64,000 nt of DNA from Terriglobales bacterium (GCA_021372245.1 JAJFUV010000096.1:62001-126000); one strand, 5' to 3'; shown: positions 45,132-54,564, counted from the stretch's first letter. Program-made: numbers and translations. The notes: generated from the sequence alone by a model not told the origin.

Positions 45132-46217
45132 CTATAGGTCCTCCCGGATGGGATAGCGGCCGAATTCTTTGGCTGCGTTGTAGAACGCAAAAATGTTTTC
45201 CAGAGGCACTTCGGCTTGAATATTGTGCGCCGGCGAGAGGATCAGCCCGCCGCCTTTTCCGGCGGTTCTCACGCGCGTCTTCACCTCATTGATGACGTCC
45301 GAAACGGAGCCGAACGGCATCACTTCCTGAATGTCGATCGTGCCCCACAGGGTCAGCTTGTCGCCGAAGTCTTTTTTCACCTGCGCCGGGTTCATGCTCT
45401 TGGGCTGGATCGGGTTCAGGATATCCAGGCCGATTTCGACCAGATCCGAAAGGATCGGGTAGACGTAGCCATCGGAGTGGAAGGCGATCTTCACGTTCGG
45501 GTTGATGCTCTTCCACTCGGCAAAGAGTTTGGCGTAACGCGGCTTGAGGAATTCCCGGAATACTTCCGGTCTGATCAGCATGCGGTTCTGCATGCCGACG
45601 TCGTCGCCAATCCAGATCACGTCGACGCCCATGTGCGCGAACTTGCGTCCGGCTGTCGCGATCCAGCCCATGAGTTTGTCCAGATAGGCGTGCGCGAAGT
45701 CCTTCTCTGCCGCGATGTCCATGAGAACCTGCTCCATGCCGCGCAAATACCAGGCCAGTTCGAACAGGGTGCAGGCGACGCCTGCCATGATGCCGTATTC
45801 CTCGCCATACTCGTCCATGAGCATGCGCGCGCCCAGGTAGCGGTCCTCGCGTTCGAAATCGGGCATCTCGAATTCGGCCGGGTCTTTAATGTCCGCCAGC
45901 GGGTGGCGCACCATCTCCGTGTAGGCGCCGGTGGGATTCTCGAACCACTTCCAGCCGATGCCCCACTCGTCGGTGTACTCGCGGTCCGGCCGCGCATAGT
46001 AGCCCGTGCAGGGGCCGACCCACGAGATAAGGAAGTCGTGGTCCATGAGGATGGGTAGAGGGCCGCCGGCGGCCTTGTAGGTCTCCGTGCGGGTGCTGTC
46101 CACGCCGAGGTGGCGCAGCATCTTCATCTCCGCTTCCGGCGTGTACCACACGCAGATGGGAACCCGATCGGGCTCCTGGTGGTTGATGGCAGTAAGAAAG
46201 CGCTCTTTATGAGTCAC
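45132..46217 (-). CDS. Uroporphyrinogen-decarboxylase-fold protein (MtaA/CmuA-like), not HemE
   Basis: 361 residues. The N-terminus VTHKERFLTAINHQEPDRVPI is typical of URO-D-family methyltransferase-like proteins; the GTG at 46217 has GAGGAA as SD, so it is preferred over the first ATG at 46256. Later parts are GMEQVLMDIAAEKDFAH, RPEVFREFLKPRYAKLFAEW and DILNPIQPKSMNPAQVK. The arginine motif of HemE is missing. MtaA-type zinc binding needs HxC; here the position is H247-S-D249, and the second cysteine position is replaced by the LSPAHNIQ segment. Methyltransferase activity is therefore uncertain. First gene of a unit with the alpha-galactosidase and Smr genes. Confidence 0.72.
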   Translation of the reverse strand: MTHKERFLTAINHQEPDRVPICVWYTPEAEMKMLRHLGVDSTRTETYKAAGGPLPILMDHDFLISWVGPCTGYYARPDREYTDEWGIGWKWFENPTGAYTEMVRHPLADIKDPAEFEMPDFEREDRYLGARMLMDEYGEEYGIMAGVACTLFELAWYLRGMEQVLMDIAAEKDFAHAYLDKLMGWIATAGRKFAHMGVDVIWIGDDVGMQNRMLIRPEVFREFLKPRYAKLFAEWKSINPNVKIAFHSDGYVYPILSDLVEIGLDILNPIQPKSMNPAQVKKDFGDKLTLWGTIDIQEVMPFGSVSDVINEVKTRVRTAGKGGGLILSPAHNIQAEVPLENIFAFYNAAKEFGRYPIREDL

Positions 46218-46278
46218 GTGGAGTTCCTCGCTGTGGTTCCTGAGCGAGTATATCAATGCCGGCCGTGCCAGCGGCGGC

Positions 46279-47730
46279 TCAGAAATCGCGTGCGGACTCG
46301 AACGCGTGCGCCACGCGGAACATGGTCGCTTCGGCGAAGTGCTTCGTAAGGATCTGCATACCGACGGGCAACCCGGCTCCGGTGCGGCCGCACGGCACGC
46401 TCATGCAAGGGATGCCGGCCAGATCGCCCGTGATGGTGTAGATGTCGGAAAGATACATCGCGAGCGGATCGTTGATCTTCTCGCCGATTTTGAAGGCAGG
46501 GAAGGGCGACACCGGCGCAACGATGGCATCCACGTGCCCGAAGGCGTTCTCGAAATCGCGGGCGATGAGCGCGCGCACCTTCTGCGCCTTCAGGTAGTAC
46601 GCGTCGTAATAGCCTGCGCTGAGCACGTAGGTGCCCAGCATGATGCGGCGCTTGCACTCCGCGCCGAAGCCTTCGCCGCGCGTGGAACGGTACATGCCGG
46701 TGAGCGACTCGGCCGAGTCCGCGCGGGACGTGTATCGCACTCCGTCGTAACGCGCCAGGTTGGAGCTGGCTTCCGCCGTGCAGATGATGTAGTAGCAGGC
46801 GATCGCGTATTCGGTCGCCGGAAGGCTGATTTCACGCACTTCCGCGCCCAGGCTCTTCAGTACGTTGACGCCGCGCGCGATCAGATCGCCGGTCTCGCTC
46901 GCCAGGCCCTGAAAGTACTCCTTCGGCAATCCGATTCGCAGCCCGCGGATGTCTCCATCGAGGGCTGTCTCGTAATCCGGCACCGGCGCGAAAGCCGAGG
47001 TGGAATCCATCTCGTCGCGTCCGGCGATCACCGCGAGCAGCCGTGCGGAGTCTCTTACATTACGCGCCAACGGCCCGATGTGATCGAGTGAACTGGCGAA
47101 TGCCGTGAGCCCGTAACGAGAGACGCGCCCGTAGGTCGGCGTCACGCCCACCACACCGCAGAATGACGCCGGCTGGCGGATGGAGCCGCCCGTATCGGAG
47201 CCCAGCGATACCACGGCCGTTCCCTGCGCCACCACGGCCGCCGAGCCTCCGCTGGACCCGCCCGGCACACGGTCCGTATCTACCGGGTTCCGCACCGGGC
47301 CGAACGCGGAATTCTCGTTCGAACTACCCATGGCGAACTCGTCGCAATTGGTCTTGCCGATGATGACGCCGCCGGCTTGCTCCAACCGGATAACGGCTGT
47401 CGCATCATAAGGCGGAATGTAGTTGGCCAGCAGTTTCGAGCCGCAAGTAGTCCGCACGCCCTTGGTGAGGATGACGTCCTTCACGGCCACCGGCACGCCG
47501 CCCAAAGGGCCCGGGTCTTCACCACGGGCGATCTTCTCGTCCACGCGCCGTGCCGCGTCCAGCGCGCGTTCCGGGCAGAACGAAAGATAGGCGTTGGTGG
47601 CGGGATTCTCCTTTTCAGCGTGTCCCAGGGCCGCGGTAGCGAGTTCCACGGCGCTGAAATTATGAGAACGCAGGCCTTCGCGGAGGCTGTCGATGGAAAG
47701 GCTGGGAATGTCCATACGCGGCGCGCTCAC
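46279..47730 (-). CDS. gatA: Asp-tRNA(Asn)/Glu-tRNA(Gln) amidotransferase subunit A
   Basis: 483 residues. The amidase-signature triad is present: K84 in PVAVKDVI, S159 in PGGSSGGSAA, and S183 in GSDTGGSIR, with the spacing of characterised GatA (75 and 24 residues). It releases ammonia from glutamine for the transamidation of misacylated tRNA. The GTG at 47730 overlaps the gatC stop by 4 bases (GTGA), favouring translational coupling; an ATG five codons downstream (47715) is the alternative. gatB is not next to it, so it must be elsewhere. Confidence 0.95.
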   Translation of the reverse strand: MSAPRMDIPSLSIDSLREGLRSHNFSAVELATAALGHAEKENPATNAYLSFCPERALDAARRVDEKIARGEDPGPLGGVPVAVKDVILTKGVRTTCGSKLLANYIPPYDATAVIRLEQAGGVIIGKTNCDEFAMGSSNENSAFGPVRNPVDTDRVPGGSSGGSAAVVAQGTAVVSLGSDTGGSIRQPASFCGVVGVTPTYGRVSRYGLTAFASSLDHIGPLARNVRDSARLLAVIAGRDEMDSTSAFAPVPDYETALDGDIRGLRIGLPKEYFQGLASETGDLIARGVNVLKSLGAEVREISLPATEYAIACYYIICTAEASSNLARYDGVRYTSRADSAESLTGMYRSTRGEGFGAECKRRIMLGTYVLSAGYYDAYYLKAQKVRALIARDFENAFGHVDAIVAPVSPFPAFKIGEKINDPLAMYLSDIYTITGDLAGIPCMSVPCGRTGAGLPVGMQILTKHFAEATMFRVAHAFESARDF

Positions 47731-48026
47731 TTTTCAATCACCAGGGGAACCTTGTAGTATCCGGCGCCGTGTTCCGGCGCGTTGGCCATCGCCGTTGCGT
47801 TGTCGAGCGAGGCGCGCGGCTTGTCGCCGGCGAGCGTCGCTGTCTCGCCGGCTTCGTAAAGCACCTGCGCCATGGGCTCGACCTCGTCGGTCGAAAGCTC
47901 GTTCAGCTTGTCCATGTGCGTCAAGATGCCGTCCAGATCGACCGCCATCCGGCGAACTTCCTCATCGGTGAGCTTCAGGTTGGCCAGGTCGGCCACGTAG
48001 CGGACCTCTTTTTCGGAAATCTTCAC
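47727..48026 (-). CDS. gatC: Asp-tRNA(Asn)/Glu-tRNA(Gln) amidotransferase subunit C
   Basis: 99 residues. The family start is evident: VRYVADLANLKLTDEEVRRM, followed by LDGILTHMDKLNELSTDEVEPM. The small subunit stabilises GatA-GatB. GTG start overlapping the DUF721 stop by 4 bases (GTGA); its own stop overlaps gatA in the same way. Length is usual for the family. Confidence 0.93.
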   Translation of the reverse strand: MKISEKEVRYVADLANLKLTDEEVRRMAVDLDGILTHMDKLNELSTDEVEPMAQVLYEAGETATLAGDKPRASLDNATAMANAPEHGAGYYKVPLVIEK

Positions 48027-48418
48027 GCTAATGCCTTCTTGCGGGAACTGCGGTACAGCCGTCGCAGCACGGGATCGGTGATGCCCTCGGCCTCGTCCTG
48101 GCTGGCTGCTAGGTGATGCTCAAACTGCGGGAGACGGCGCGGCACCGCCAACCGGAAACTCAGTTCCGTCACGGTGATCCCGTCGAGCGCAGCATTTAAT
48201 CGCGTGAGGATCTGGCCGCTCAGCGTGTACAACTGTTTTTGCCATACCGCATCTTCGACGTCGACGATGAGCCGCGATCCCGCTACCGCCGCGGCGCGCG
48301 TGTGCGCGGCGATCTTCTTGCCCACCGCTCCGGACCATGCCGCGCACATCACCTCTTCGCGCGACACTACCGCCGCCGGCAGTTTCATCTTCCCGAATAG
48401 TTTCGCTGCGCGCTCCAT
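48023..48418 (-). CDS. DUF721 (DciA-like) protein
   Basis: 131 residues. The pattern VMCAAWSGAVGKKIAAHTRAAAVAGSRLIVDVEDAVWQKQLYTLSGQILTRLN follows the DUF721 family, whose member DciA loads the replicative helicase in bacteria lacking DnaC. Whether this copy does so is unproven. The ATG at 48418 has AGAGGAG almost adjacent and a TAGAAT element upstream, a likely promoter for the DUF721-gatC-gatA run. It is divergent from ispG (90 bases between starts). Confidence 0.7.
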   Translation of the reverse strand: MERAAKLFGKMKLPAAVVSREEVMCAAWSGAVGKKIAAHTRAAAVAGSRLIVDVEDAVWQKQLYTLSGQILTRLNAALDGITVTELSFRLAVPRRLPQFEHHLAASQDEAEGITDPVLRRLYRSSRKKALA

Positions 48419-48483
48419 CTCCTCTGAACCGTTTATTCTACCAAATGCCGCCGCGCTGCCCCGGCGGCACCATCCCTCGACGA

Positions 48484-48489
48484 TACAAT
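48484..48489 (+). promoter_or_regulatory. TACAAT -10-like element for ispG
   Basis: TACAAT lies 19 bases before the ATG at 48509, with GAGGAGG (SD) between. This gives a short conventional leader, unlike the leaderless candidates. No good -35 was seen. Confidence 0.4.
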
Positions 48490-48508
48490 GAAAGTTTGAG
48501 GAGGCAGG

Positions 48509-49732
48509 ATGGCGATTCGTAGCCGCCGCGCGGCGGTTGTTGTGGATGTAGGCGGCGTCAAAATCGGCGGGAATCACCCCATCGTCGTGCAGTCTATGAC
48601 GAACACGGACACGGCCGACGTGACCGCGACGGTGGATCAAACCATGGCGCTGGCGCGTGCCGGCTCGGAGTTGGTGCGCGTCACTGTCAACACCGATCAT
48701 GCCGCCCAAGCGGTTCCGCGCATCGTTGAAGCGCTCGATAAGTCCGGCGCCCGCGTGCCCATCATCGGGGATTTTCACTACAACGGGCACTTGCTTCTGA
48801 AGAAGTATCCGGAATGCGCTCGCGCTCTGGCCAAGTACCGCATCAACCCCGGCAACGTCGACATCGGCCGCAAGCACGACGACAACTTCCGCACCATGAT
48901 CGAGGTCGCCGTCGAGAACGCGAAGCCCGTGCGCATCGGCGTGAATTGGGGTTCGCTGGATCATGCGCTTCTGGCGCGCATGATGGACGCGAACCAGGCG
49001 AGCGCACAGCCTAAGCCGCCCAGCGAGGTCTTTATGGAGGCCATGGTCGCCAGCGCCGTCGAATCGGCCGAATCCGCCGAACGCTACGGGCTGCCACACG
49101 ACCGCATCGTTTTGAGCGCAAAGGTCAGCGGCGTACAAGATCTGATTTCGGTCTACCGCAGCATGGCCGCCCGCTGCGACTATCCGCTGCACCTGGGGCT
49201 TACCGAAGCGGGGCTTGGGTCCAAGGCCATCGTTGGAACCACCGCGGCGCTTGCCATCCTGCTGCAGGAGGGCATCGGCGACACCATTCGAGCTTCCCTC
49301 ACACCGCCCCCGGGCGGCGACCGCACCGAGGAAGTTGTCGTCAGCCAGCAGATTCTTCAAGCGCTCGGGCTCCGCACCTTCTCGCCCGAGGTGACCTCTT
49401 GCCCCGGCTGCGGCCGCACCACCAGCACATTCTTCCAGGAGATGGCCGAGCGCATTCAGAGTTACCTGCGCGAACAGATGCCCGTTTGGCGCGCCCGGTA
49501 TCCGGGCGTTGAAAAGTTGCGCGTGGCCGTGATGGGCTGTGTAGTAAACGGTCCCGGCGAATCCAAACATGCCAACATCGGCATCTCTCTGCCCGGCACC
49601 TTCGAGGAGCCCGCCGCCCCGGTTTACGTGGACGGCCGGCTGATGACGACATTACGCGGTGACGCCATCGTGACCGAGTTCATCGGAATCCTGGAAGAGT
49701 ACGTCGCGCACCGTTACGCACGACGTAGCTAG
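48509..49732 (+). CDS. ispG: 4-hydroxy-3-methylbut-2-enyl diphosphate synthase
   Basis: 407 residues. Penultimate step of the MEP isoprenoid pathway, a 4Fe-4S enzyme. The N-terminal barrel shows [21 protein letters not shown] and IGDFHYNG; the cluster ligands are C298 and C301 (SCPGCGRT), C344 (GCVVNGPGE) and E351. GAGGAGG precedes the ATG. Normal single-domain length as in Proteobacteria, without the plant-type insertion. Divergent from the DUF721 gene. Confidence 0.96.
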   Translation: MAIRSRRAAVVVDVGGVKIGGNHPIVVQSMTNTDTADVTATVDQTMALARAGSELVRVTVNTDHAAQAVPRIVEALDKSGARVPIIGDFHYNGHLLLKKYPECARALAKYRINPGNVDIGRKHDDNFRTMIEVAVENAKPVRIGVNWGSLDHALLARMMDANQASAQPKPPSEVFMEAMVASAVESAESAERYGLPHDRIVLSAKVSGVQDLISVYRSMAARCDYPLHLGLTEAGLGSKAIVGTTAALAILLQEGIGDTIRASLTPPPGGDRTEEVVVSQQILQALGLRTFSPEVTSCPGCGRTTSTFFQEMAERIQSYLREQMPVWRARYPGVEKLRVAVMGCVVNGPGESKHANIGISLPGTFEEPAAPVYVDGRLMTTLRGDAIVTEFIGILEEYVAHRYARRS

Positions 49733-49775
49733 ATCCTCCGCGTGGCGGACAGCATCTAATGGGTGACGCTAGGCC

Positions 49776-50234
49776 ATGCGACGATACTTCACCGTTGACC
49801 AGGCCCAAGGCCTGTTGACTGAAATCACCGAGAGCTTGAACCGTATCAAGGCGCTGCATGAGGTCCACAAGCAAGCCGCGGAGGAAATTCAGGAGACCGC
49901 CCGGCGCGTGGTGCAGTTGGGTGGTGTGCGCATCGACCTGCAGCGCCTAGCCGCGCTGAAGAACCGCCGCGATTCCAGTGCTGTGCACATCAAGGAAGCG
50001 CTCGAGTCCATTCAGTCCCACGGATGTGTCGTCAAGGATCTCGATGCCGGCCTGATCGATTTTCCCGCGCTGTTCAAAGGCAAAGAAGTGTACCTCTGCT
50101 GGCAACTGGGCGAAAGGGGCATCGGCTACTGGCATGGCCTGGAAGAAGGTTTCCGCGGCCGCAAGCTCATCGATCGCGACTTCCTGGCTCATCATAAACC
50201 TCATAAACCGGGGACAGACGGAACGTTTTCCTGA
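49776..50234 (+). CDS. DUF2203 protein whose C-terminus is encoded by a REP repeat
   Basis: 152 residues. DUF2203 features are RRYFTVDQAQGLLTEITESL, a helical middle and VYLCWQLGERGIGYWHGLEEGFRGR. Function unknown. The last residues (HHKPHKPGTDGTFS) lie over a 9-base tandem repeat (TCATAAACC twice) and then over the left REP of the RAYT element, and the stop codon TGA sits directly after the REP. The natural end may thus have been replaced on insertion. Start 43 bases after the ispG stop. Confidence 0.82.
   Translation: MRRYFTVDQAQGLLTEITESLNRIKALHEVHKQAAEEIQETARRVVQLGGVRIDLQRLAALKNRRDSSAVHIKEALESIQSHGCVVKDLDAGLIDFPALFKGKEVYLCWQLGERGIGYWHGLEEGFRGRKLIDRDFLAHHKPHKPGTDGTFS
50208..50231 (+). repeat. 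Left REP-like repeat flanking the RAYT gene
   Basis: A 24-base block with the core GACGG followed by ACGTTT, beginning CCGGGGACA. It matches the reverse complement of the block at 51067-51092 at about 20 of 24 positions. The pair brackets the transposase, as in REPtron-type elements. Confidence 0.65.
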
Positions 50235-50270
50235 GATTCTTCGCCTCCACGGACAACTACTGTTATTGTC

Positions 50271-50981
50271 ATGGCTCGGCTCGCTCGTGTTCTTTGCTCT
50301 GACACTCCGTATCACGTCACCCAGCGCGGCAACGCGCGCCAACTCGTATTCGAAACAGACACCGACCGCCTGGTCTACCTCGATCTTCTCCGCACGAATT
50401 GCCGGATTCAGCATCTCTCGTTGGCTGGCTACTGTCTCATGTCCAACCACGTGCACCTGATTGTCATCCCGCGCCGGCCGGAGGCGCTCCCCCTCGCCCT
50501 CAAGAGCACTCACGGAAGGTACGCAAGTTACTTCAACGCCCGGCATGCTGCTTCCGGCCACGTCTGGCAAGGACGTTATTACTCCTGTCCGTTGGACGCA
50601 TCTCACTTCTGGTCGGCACTGCGCTACGCGGAGCTGAACCCCGTTCGTGCGCGGATGGTAGAAGATCCGGTCGAGTATCGCTGGTCCAGTGCGGCCTCCC
50701 ACTGCGGGGTGGCGACGCTCGACCCGTGGCTGGAGATGGTGGCGTTCAACCGCGAGTGGACGTCAGACCGTTGGCGAGAGTACCTGAAACAACCCAATGC
50801 TCTTGAGGAAGCCGACGCCATCCGCCGAAGCACGCATACGGGTCGCCCGCTCGGAGCGCCGGACTTCGTCACGCAATTGGAGAAGGTCCTCCGGCGGCGT
50901 CTCGCGCCTCTTAAGGGCGGCCGTCCGCCGAAGGAGCTCTTGGACGACCAGCAGCACTTTCCAACCTTCGGCGCTGACTGA
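50271..50981 (+). mobile_element. REP-associated tyrosine transposase (RAYT, Y1_Tnp/IS200-like)
   Basis: 236 residues. N-terminus MARLARVLCSDTPYHVTQRGNARQ is typical of RAYTs. The HUH motif is H60-V-H62 in SNHVHLIV and the nucleophilic tyrosine is Y84 or Y87 in HGRYASYFNARH. The C-terminal tail RPLGAPDFVTQLEKVLRRRLAP is the conserved end of the family. RAYTs cut and join single-stranded REP DNA and are usually single-copy domesticated enzymes. Flanked by inverted REP-like blocks 40 bases upstream of the start and 86 bases after the stop. Length is intact, so it may be active. Confidence 0.9.
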
Positions 50982-51066
50982 TCGAAGGAAAGCGTCCCTT
51001 CAGCCCCTGCTCGACCACATCCAGATCCTCGCCGTCAATTACCGCGGCCAAGCCCATCGCTGAGGC

Positions 51067-51092
51067 GGGGGAAACGTCCCGTCCGTCACCGG
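51067..51092 (-). repeat. Right REP-like repeat flanking the RAYT gene
   Basis: Read on the minus strand it begins CCGGTGACGGACGGGACG and continues into TTTCCCCC, matching the left block in the opposite orientation. A shorter similar string (GGAAAGCGTCCC) at about 50987-50998 may be a decayed third copy. The block is 25 bases from the TonB receptor stop. Confidence 0.65.
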
Positions 51093-51116
51093 ATTTCTAC
51101 GGCTTCAAATTACTGT

Positions 51117-54100
51117 TCAGAACTCCAGGCGGAGACCCATCGTGATCACGCGCGGGCCGTTCTGCGGTGCAGTTGGGAGGCCAAATTTGTCGCTGCCGAT
51201 GGTGCCGTTCACTGTACCGAACGAAGTCCGGTTGAAGATGTTGAACGCATCCGCGCGGTAGCTGAGGCGCACCGATTCCCAGATCGTGAAACTCTTCGAG
51301 ATCGAGATGTTCTCCTGGCGGAACCAGGGGTTGCGGAAGTTCGTGTTGTAGATGGAAGCTGTACCCAGCGTGTATGCCGCGGCGTTCGCATACGGCGAAC
51401 TGGCGCCGTAACTGAACCAGCGAATATTCGGGTTATCAGGATCCAGGTCGCCGGAGGAGACGCCGGACTTGATGGCGTACCCGGTCGCGTTGGCTTTCTG
51501 GAGCGGCGAGAAGATGGTCGAGGAGAGTTGGTTGGTCGCCGAAAGCACTTCGATCAGTCCGCCGCTGCGGTACTGCTGCGTGGTCGCGATCCTCCATCCG
51601 CCAATCACCAGGTCCATGGCGCGACCGGCCGAACCCAAGTACCGCTTACCTTTGCCGAACGGTAACTGGTAGCTGGTGATGATGTTCACGAAGTTCGGGA
51701 TGTCCATGTAGCTATAGGTTTTGGCGTCCTTCAGGTTGTAGGCATCCTGAGTCTGCACGTTGGAGCCCTGGAGGAAGATCTGCCGGTAGGTAAGCATGCC
51801 CAAACTCTTGGACCACACCCAGCTCGCCATGACGTTGAGGGCGCCAAACCGGCGCTCAACTTTGGTCTGCAGGGCGTCGTACCAGGTCTGGCCGTCGCCG
51901 GAGTTGATGCTGACCACAGTCCCATACTGCGGGTAATTGCGCAGGGACTGCGCCACGGTGGCGCCTTTGCCCCACCCCGCAACAAAGCTGGCGAAGGGGA
52001 CTGTATAGGTCGTGTTCGTGATCTTGGTGGTGAGCGTCGCACGCAGAGACAGGTAGCCGGCCGGAAGCTGGTTCATGTAGATGGTCGAGTTCAGGCCGTG
52101 GCCGCGGTTGCCCACATAAGCGGTCTCGAACGACCAGTTCTTGAACTCGTGTTGGATGGTAAAACTCCAGTTGTAAATGTGCGGAGCGTAACCATATTTG
52201 GGACCCTGGTAGTAGACCACACCATAGTTGAGGAACGAAGGGTCAATGCGCGGTGGAGGTTTATAGCCGTACGGCGTTGGCACATTGCGAGTGTCATCCC
52301 AATAGAATGCAGGGTTGATGCCGTCGCCTGCCGATGTATAGCTGCCGTTGAAACCGTCCGTGCAACCGCAGCCGCCGTTGCCGAGCGTCTGGAAGAAGAT
52401 CCCGTAGCCGCCGCGGATTACGGTCTTGTTGGTCAGCCGATAGGCGAAACCGACGCGCGGACCAAAGTCAGTCCAGTCGGTCGGGTAGAGCCGCTTCTGG
52501 CCCGTACGGCCGGCACCCGAGCCGGCGTAGATCAGTGCGCCAGGAAGGCCGTCGGCTCCCGGATTCGGCTTATTCGGGTCGAGGGTGGTGTAGTTGCCAT
52601 CTTGCAGGTGCCAGCCGATGGGCACCTCGTAGCGGATACCGTAGTCCAAGGTCAGACGAGATGTGATTCTCCAGGTATCCTGCCAGAAGCCGGCGTGGTA
52701 GCCGTAGCGGATACTTCCCGGCGTGTAGTGCGAATCTCCCTGCGTAGCGGTATTCGGGGCACCCAGCAGGAAACTGGCGAAAGCGTTGCCGGTAGTGCTT
52801 TGGGCCGCCGGATCAGCCGTTTGAACACGGCTGAAGTAATACATACCGTTCTGGGTGCCCCGGTCGTAATAAGGGGTCGCCAAGCGGCGGATGTCCCAGC
52901 CCATCTTGAACTCGTGCTTGCCGCGAGTCCAGGTCAACTGCTCGCTGAGGTGGAGGGTCCGGTTGTACTGATAACCGTTGTTCACCTTGCCCTGGTTCAT
53001 GCCGTAGGACTGGAGGTTGTCCGTTTGGAAGTTGATATACGGAGTCGCGTCGAGGTCACCCGTGAGGTTGAAACCGAACTTCGAACCCCAGCCATTCTGC
53101 AGTGGGTTAGTCCACGGGATGCGGTCCTGCGTGAAGGCGTAGGTTGTATGCAACAGCACGGTGGGCTTCAGAATCCAGTCATGGTTGACGCGATACAACT
53201 GGGGCAGCAGGCTGCTATCCAGACCGTTGCTCAACGGTCCAGGCAGATATTGGACGCCGCTAGTGACCTGTTTGTGAAAGTTCATGAAGCAGGAGATGCG
53301 GTTGTTGGACGTGATGGAGTGATCCGCCTTAACGGACGCGATGTAATCGTAAAACGCCACCGTGCTGATGAAGTCGTAATTAGACGTGACGCCGGGGCGG
53401 TTAACGGCCGGGATGTAAGGCAGGATCTTGTTGCTGATGCTGCTGAACCGGCTGGTCGGGATGATGTTGTTGGCGAAGGGCAGGCGCGTGGAACCAGACG
53501 CGGTCAAGGGGTCGTAAATGGTGGCTACTTCACTGAAATTGCCCGACCGCATTAGAGTGGTCGGCAGCGTCTCGCCGGTGTTATAGGTGACAGTAGACGG
53601 TCGGTTGTCCCTGGCGTAGGTGAAATAGAAGAAAGTGCGGCTGCGGCCGTCGTACACCTTGGGAATGAGGACCGGACCACCAGCGGTGCCTCCCTGCTCG
53701 TCGTAACGCTCCTTGGCGCGGAAGCCCGGGGTGCGGCCTAGGATGTGATTGGAGGCCCAACCGGCTGCTTTGAAGATGTCGCGCCGGACGTTCAGGAATG
53801 CGGAGCCGTGAGCTGCGTTGGTACCGGACCTGGTAACTATCAGTTGAAGGCCACCGCCCAAGCGGCCGTGCTCTGCGTTGAACGTGGAGGTGATCAGCTT
53901 GAACTCCTGGAAGGCTTCGAAGCCCACGTTAGTCAAAGAAATGCCGCCGGATTCGGGACTGATTACGCTGCCGCCGTCGACCTGCATTTCCTTGGCACGG
54001 CCGTTGGAGCCGTTGATACTCGTTTCGCTCCAGGTATTCACACCGGGCATGTAGCCGACGAACGAGTCCACGTTACGCAGGCCGCCCGCGAAAATAGGCA

Positions 54101-54536
54101 GGCTCGCAACGAACTGAGGGCTCAAGTTCTGCCCCCGCATGGCCGTGGTCGTCTCGAGCAGCGGGACTTCCGCTTTCACTTCAACTCTCTCGGCCACGTC
54201 GCCGATGTCCAGCTTGACATCCATCGTGTTGCGCAAGGCAACGCGGATTTCGATGTTGGTCTGAACGTTCGTATTGAAGCCGTGCTGCGTGACCGTCAAC
54301 GTATAGGGGCCGGCGGGCAGCGTCGGAAACACGTACAGACCCGCGGGGGTCGTGATTGTTCCGTAGTCACGTTTGGTCGGCTCATGCGTGGCGATGACTT
54401 TCGCGCCCGGAATTACGGCCCCGTGGGGGTCGGTAACCGTTCCCGACATGGAACCTGACGTTGTCTGTGAGTGCACTTCGGTGGCGACGAGGCACAGGAA
54501 CGCCAGAGGCAAAATGCAGGTTACGAGTAACCTCAT
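51117..54536 (-). CDS. TonB-dependent receptor with carboxypeptidase-regulatory N-terminus (Oar-like)
   Basis: 1139 residues. Signal peptide MRLLVTCILPLAFLCLVATEVHSQ, then a carboxypeptidase-regulatory-like beta-sandwich (GSMSGTVTDPHGAVIPGAKV, AGLYVFPTLPAGPYTLTV), a plug-like region (LPIFAGGLRNVDSFVGYMPG) and a long beta-barrel with aromatic strands. The end PRVITMGLRLEF has the C-terminal phenylalanine of outer-membrane proteins. This Oar-like class is expanded in Acidobacteria and is thought to import large ligands or oligosaccharides. The ATG at 54536 has AAAGGA about 10 bases upstream. The inverted REP-like pair at 54565-54612 lies in its upstream region. Confidence 0.93.
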   Translation of the reverse strand: MRLLVTCILPLAFLCLVATEVHSQTTSGSMSGTVTDPHGAVIPGAKVIATHEPTKRDYGTITTPAGLYVFPTLPAGPYTLTVTQHGFNTNVQTNIEIRVALRNTMDVKLDIGDVAERVEVKAEVPLLETTTAMRGQNLSPQFVASLPIFAGGLRNVDSFVGYMPGVNTWSETSINGSNGRAKEMQVDGGSVISPESGGISLTNVGFEAFQEFKLITSTFNAEHGRLGGGLQLIVTRSGTNAAHGSAFLNVRRDIFKAAGWASNHILGRTPGFRAKERYDEQGGTAGGPVLIPKVYDGRSRTFFYFTYARDNRPSTVTYNTGETLPTTLMRSGNFSEVATIYDPLTASGSTRLPFANNIIPTSRFSSISNKILPYIPAVNRPGVTSNYDFISTVAFYDYIASVKADHSITSNNRISCFMNFHKQVTSGVQYLPGPLSNGLDSSLLPQLYRVNHDWILKPTVLLHTTYAFTQDRIPWTNPLQNGWGSKFGFNLTGDLDATPYINFQTDNLQSYGMNQGKVNNGYQYNRTLHLSEQLTWTRGKHEFKMGWDIRRLATPYYDRGTQNGMYYFSRVQTADPAAQSTTGNAFASFLLGAPNTATQGDSHYTPGSIRYGYHAGFWQDTWRITSRLTLDYGIRYEVPIGWHLQDGNYTTLDPNKPNPGADGLPGALIYAGSGAGRTGQKRLYPTDWTDFGPRVGFAYRLTNKTVIRGGYGIFFQTLGNGGCGCTDGFNGSYTSAGDGINPAFYWDDTRNVPTPYGYKPPPRIDPSFLNYGVVYYQGPKYGYAPHIYNWSFTIQHEFKNWSFETAYVGNRGHGLNSTIYMNQLPAGYLSLRATLTTKITNTTYTVPFASFVAGWGKGATVAQSLRNYPQYGTVVSINSGDGQTWYDALQTKVERRFGALNVMASWVWSKSLGMLTYRQIFLQGSNVQTQDAYNLKDAKTYSYMDIPNFVNIITSYQLPFGKGKRYLGSAGRAMDLVIGGWRIATTQQYRSGGLIEVLSATNQLSSTIFSPLQKANATGYAIKSGVSSGDLDPDNPNIRWFSYGASSPYANAAAYTLGTASIYNTNFRNPWFRQENISISKSFTIWESVRLSYRADAFNIFNRTSFGTVNGTIGSDKFGLPTAPQNGPRVITMGLRLEF

Positions 54537-54564
54537 TTTCTGCCGTCCTTTCGTCAGTTCGCCT

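Noticed and set aside
48023-49570. A 515-codon open frame on the minus strand over ispG
   Set aside because: It lies antisense to a strongly conserved ispG; only its last 131 codons form a real gene (DUF721), which has its own ATG at 48418.
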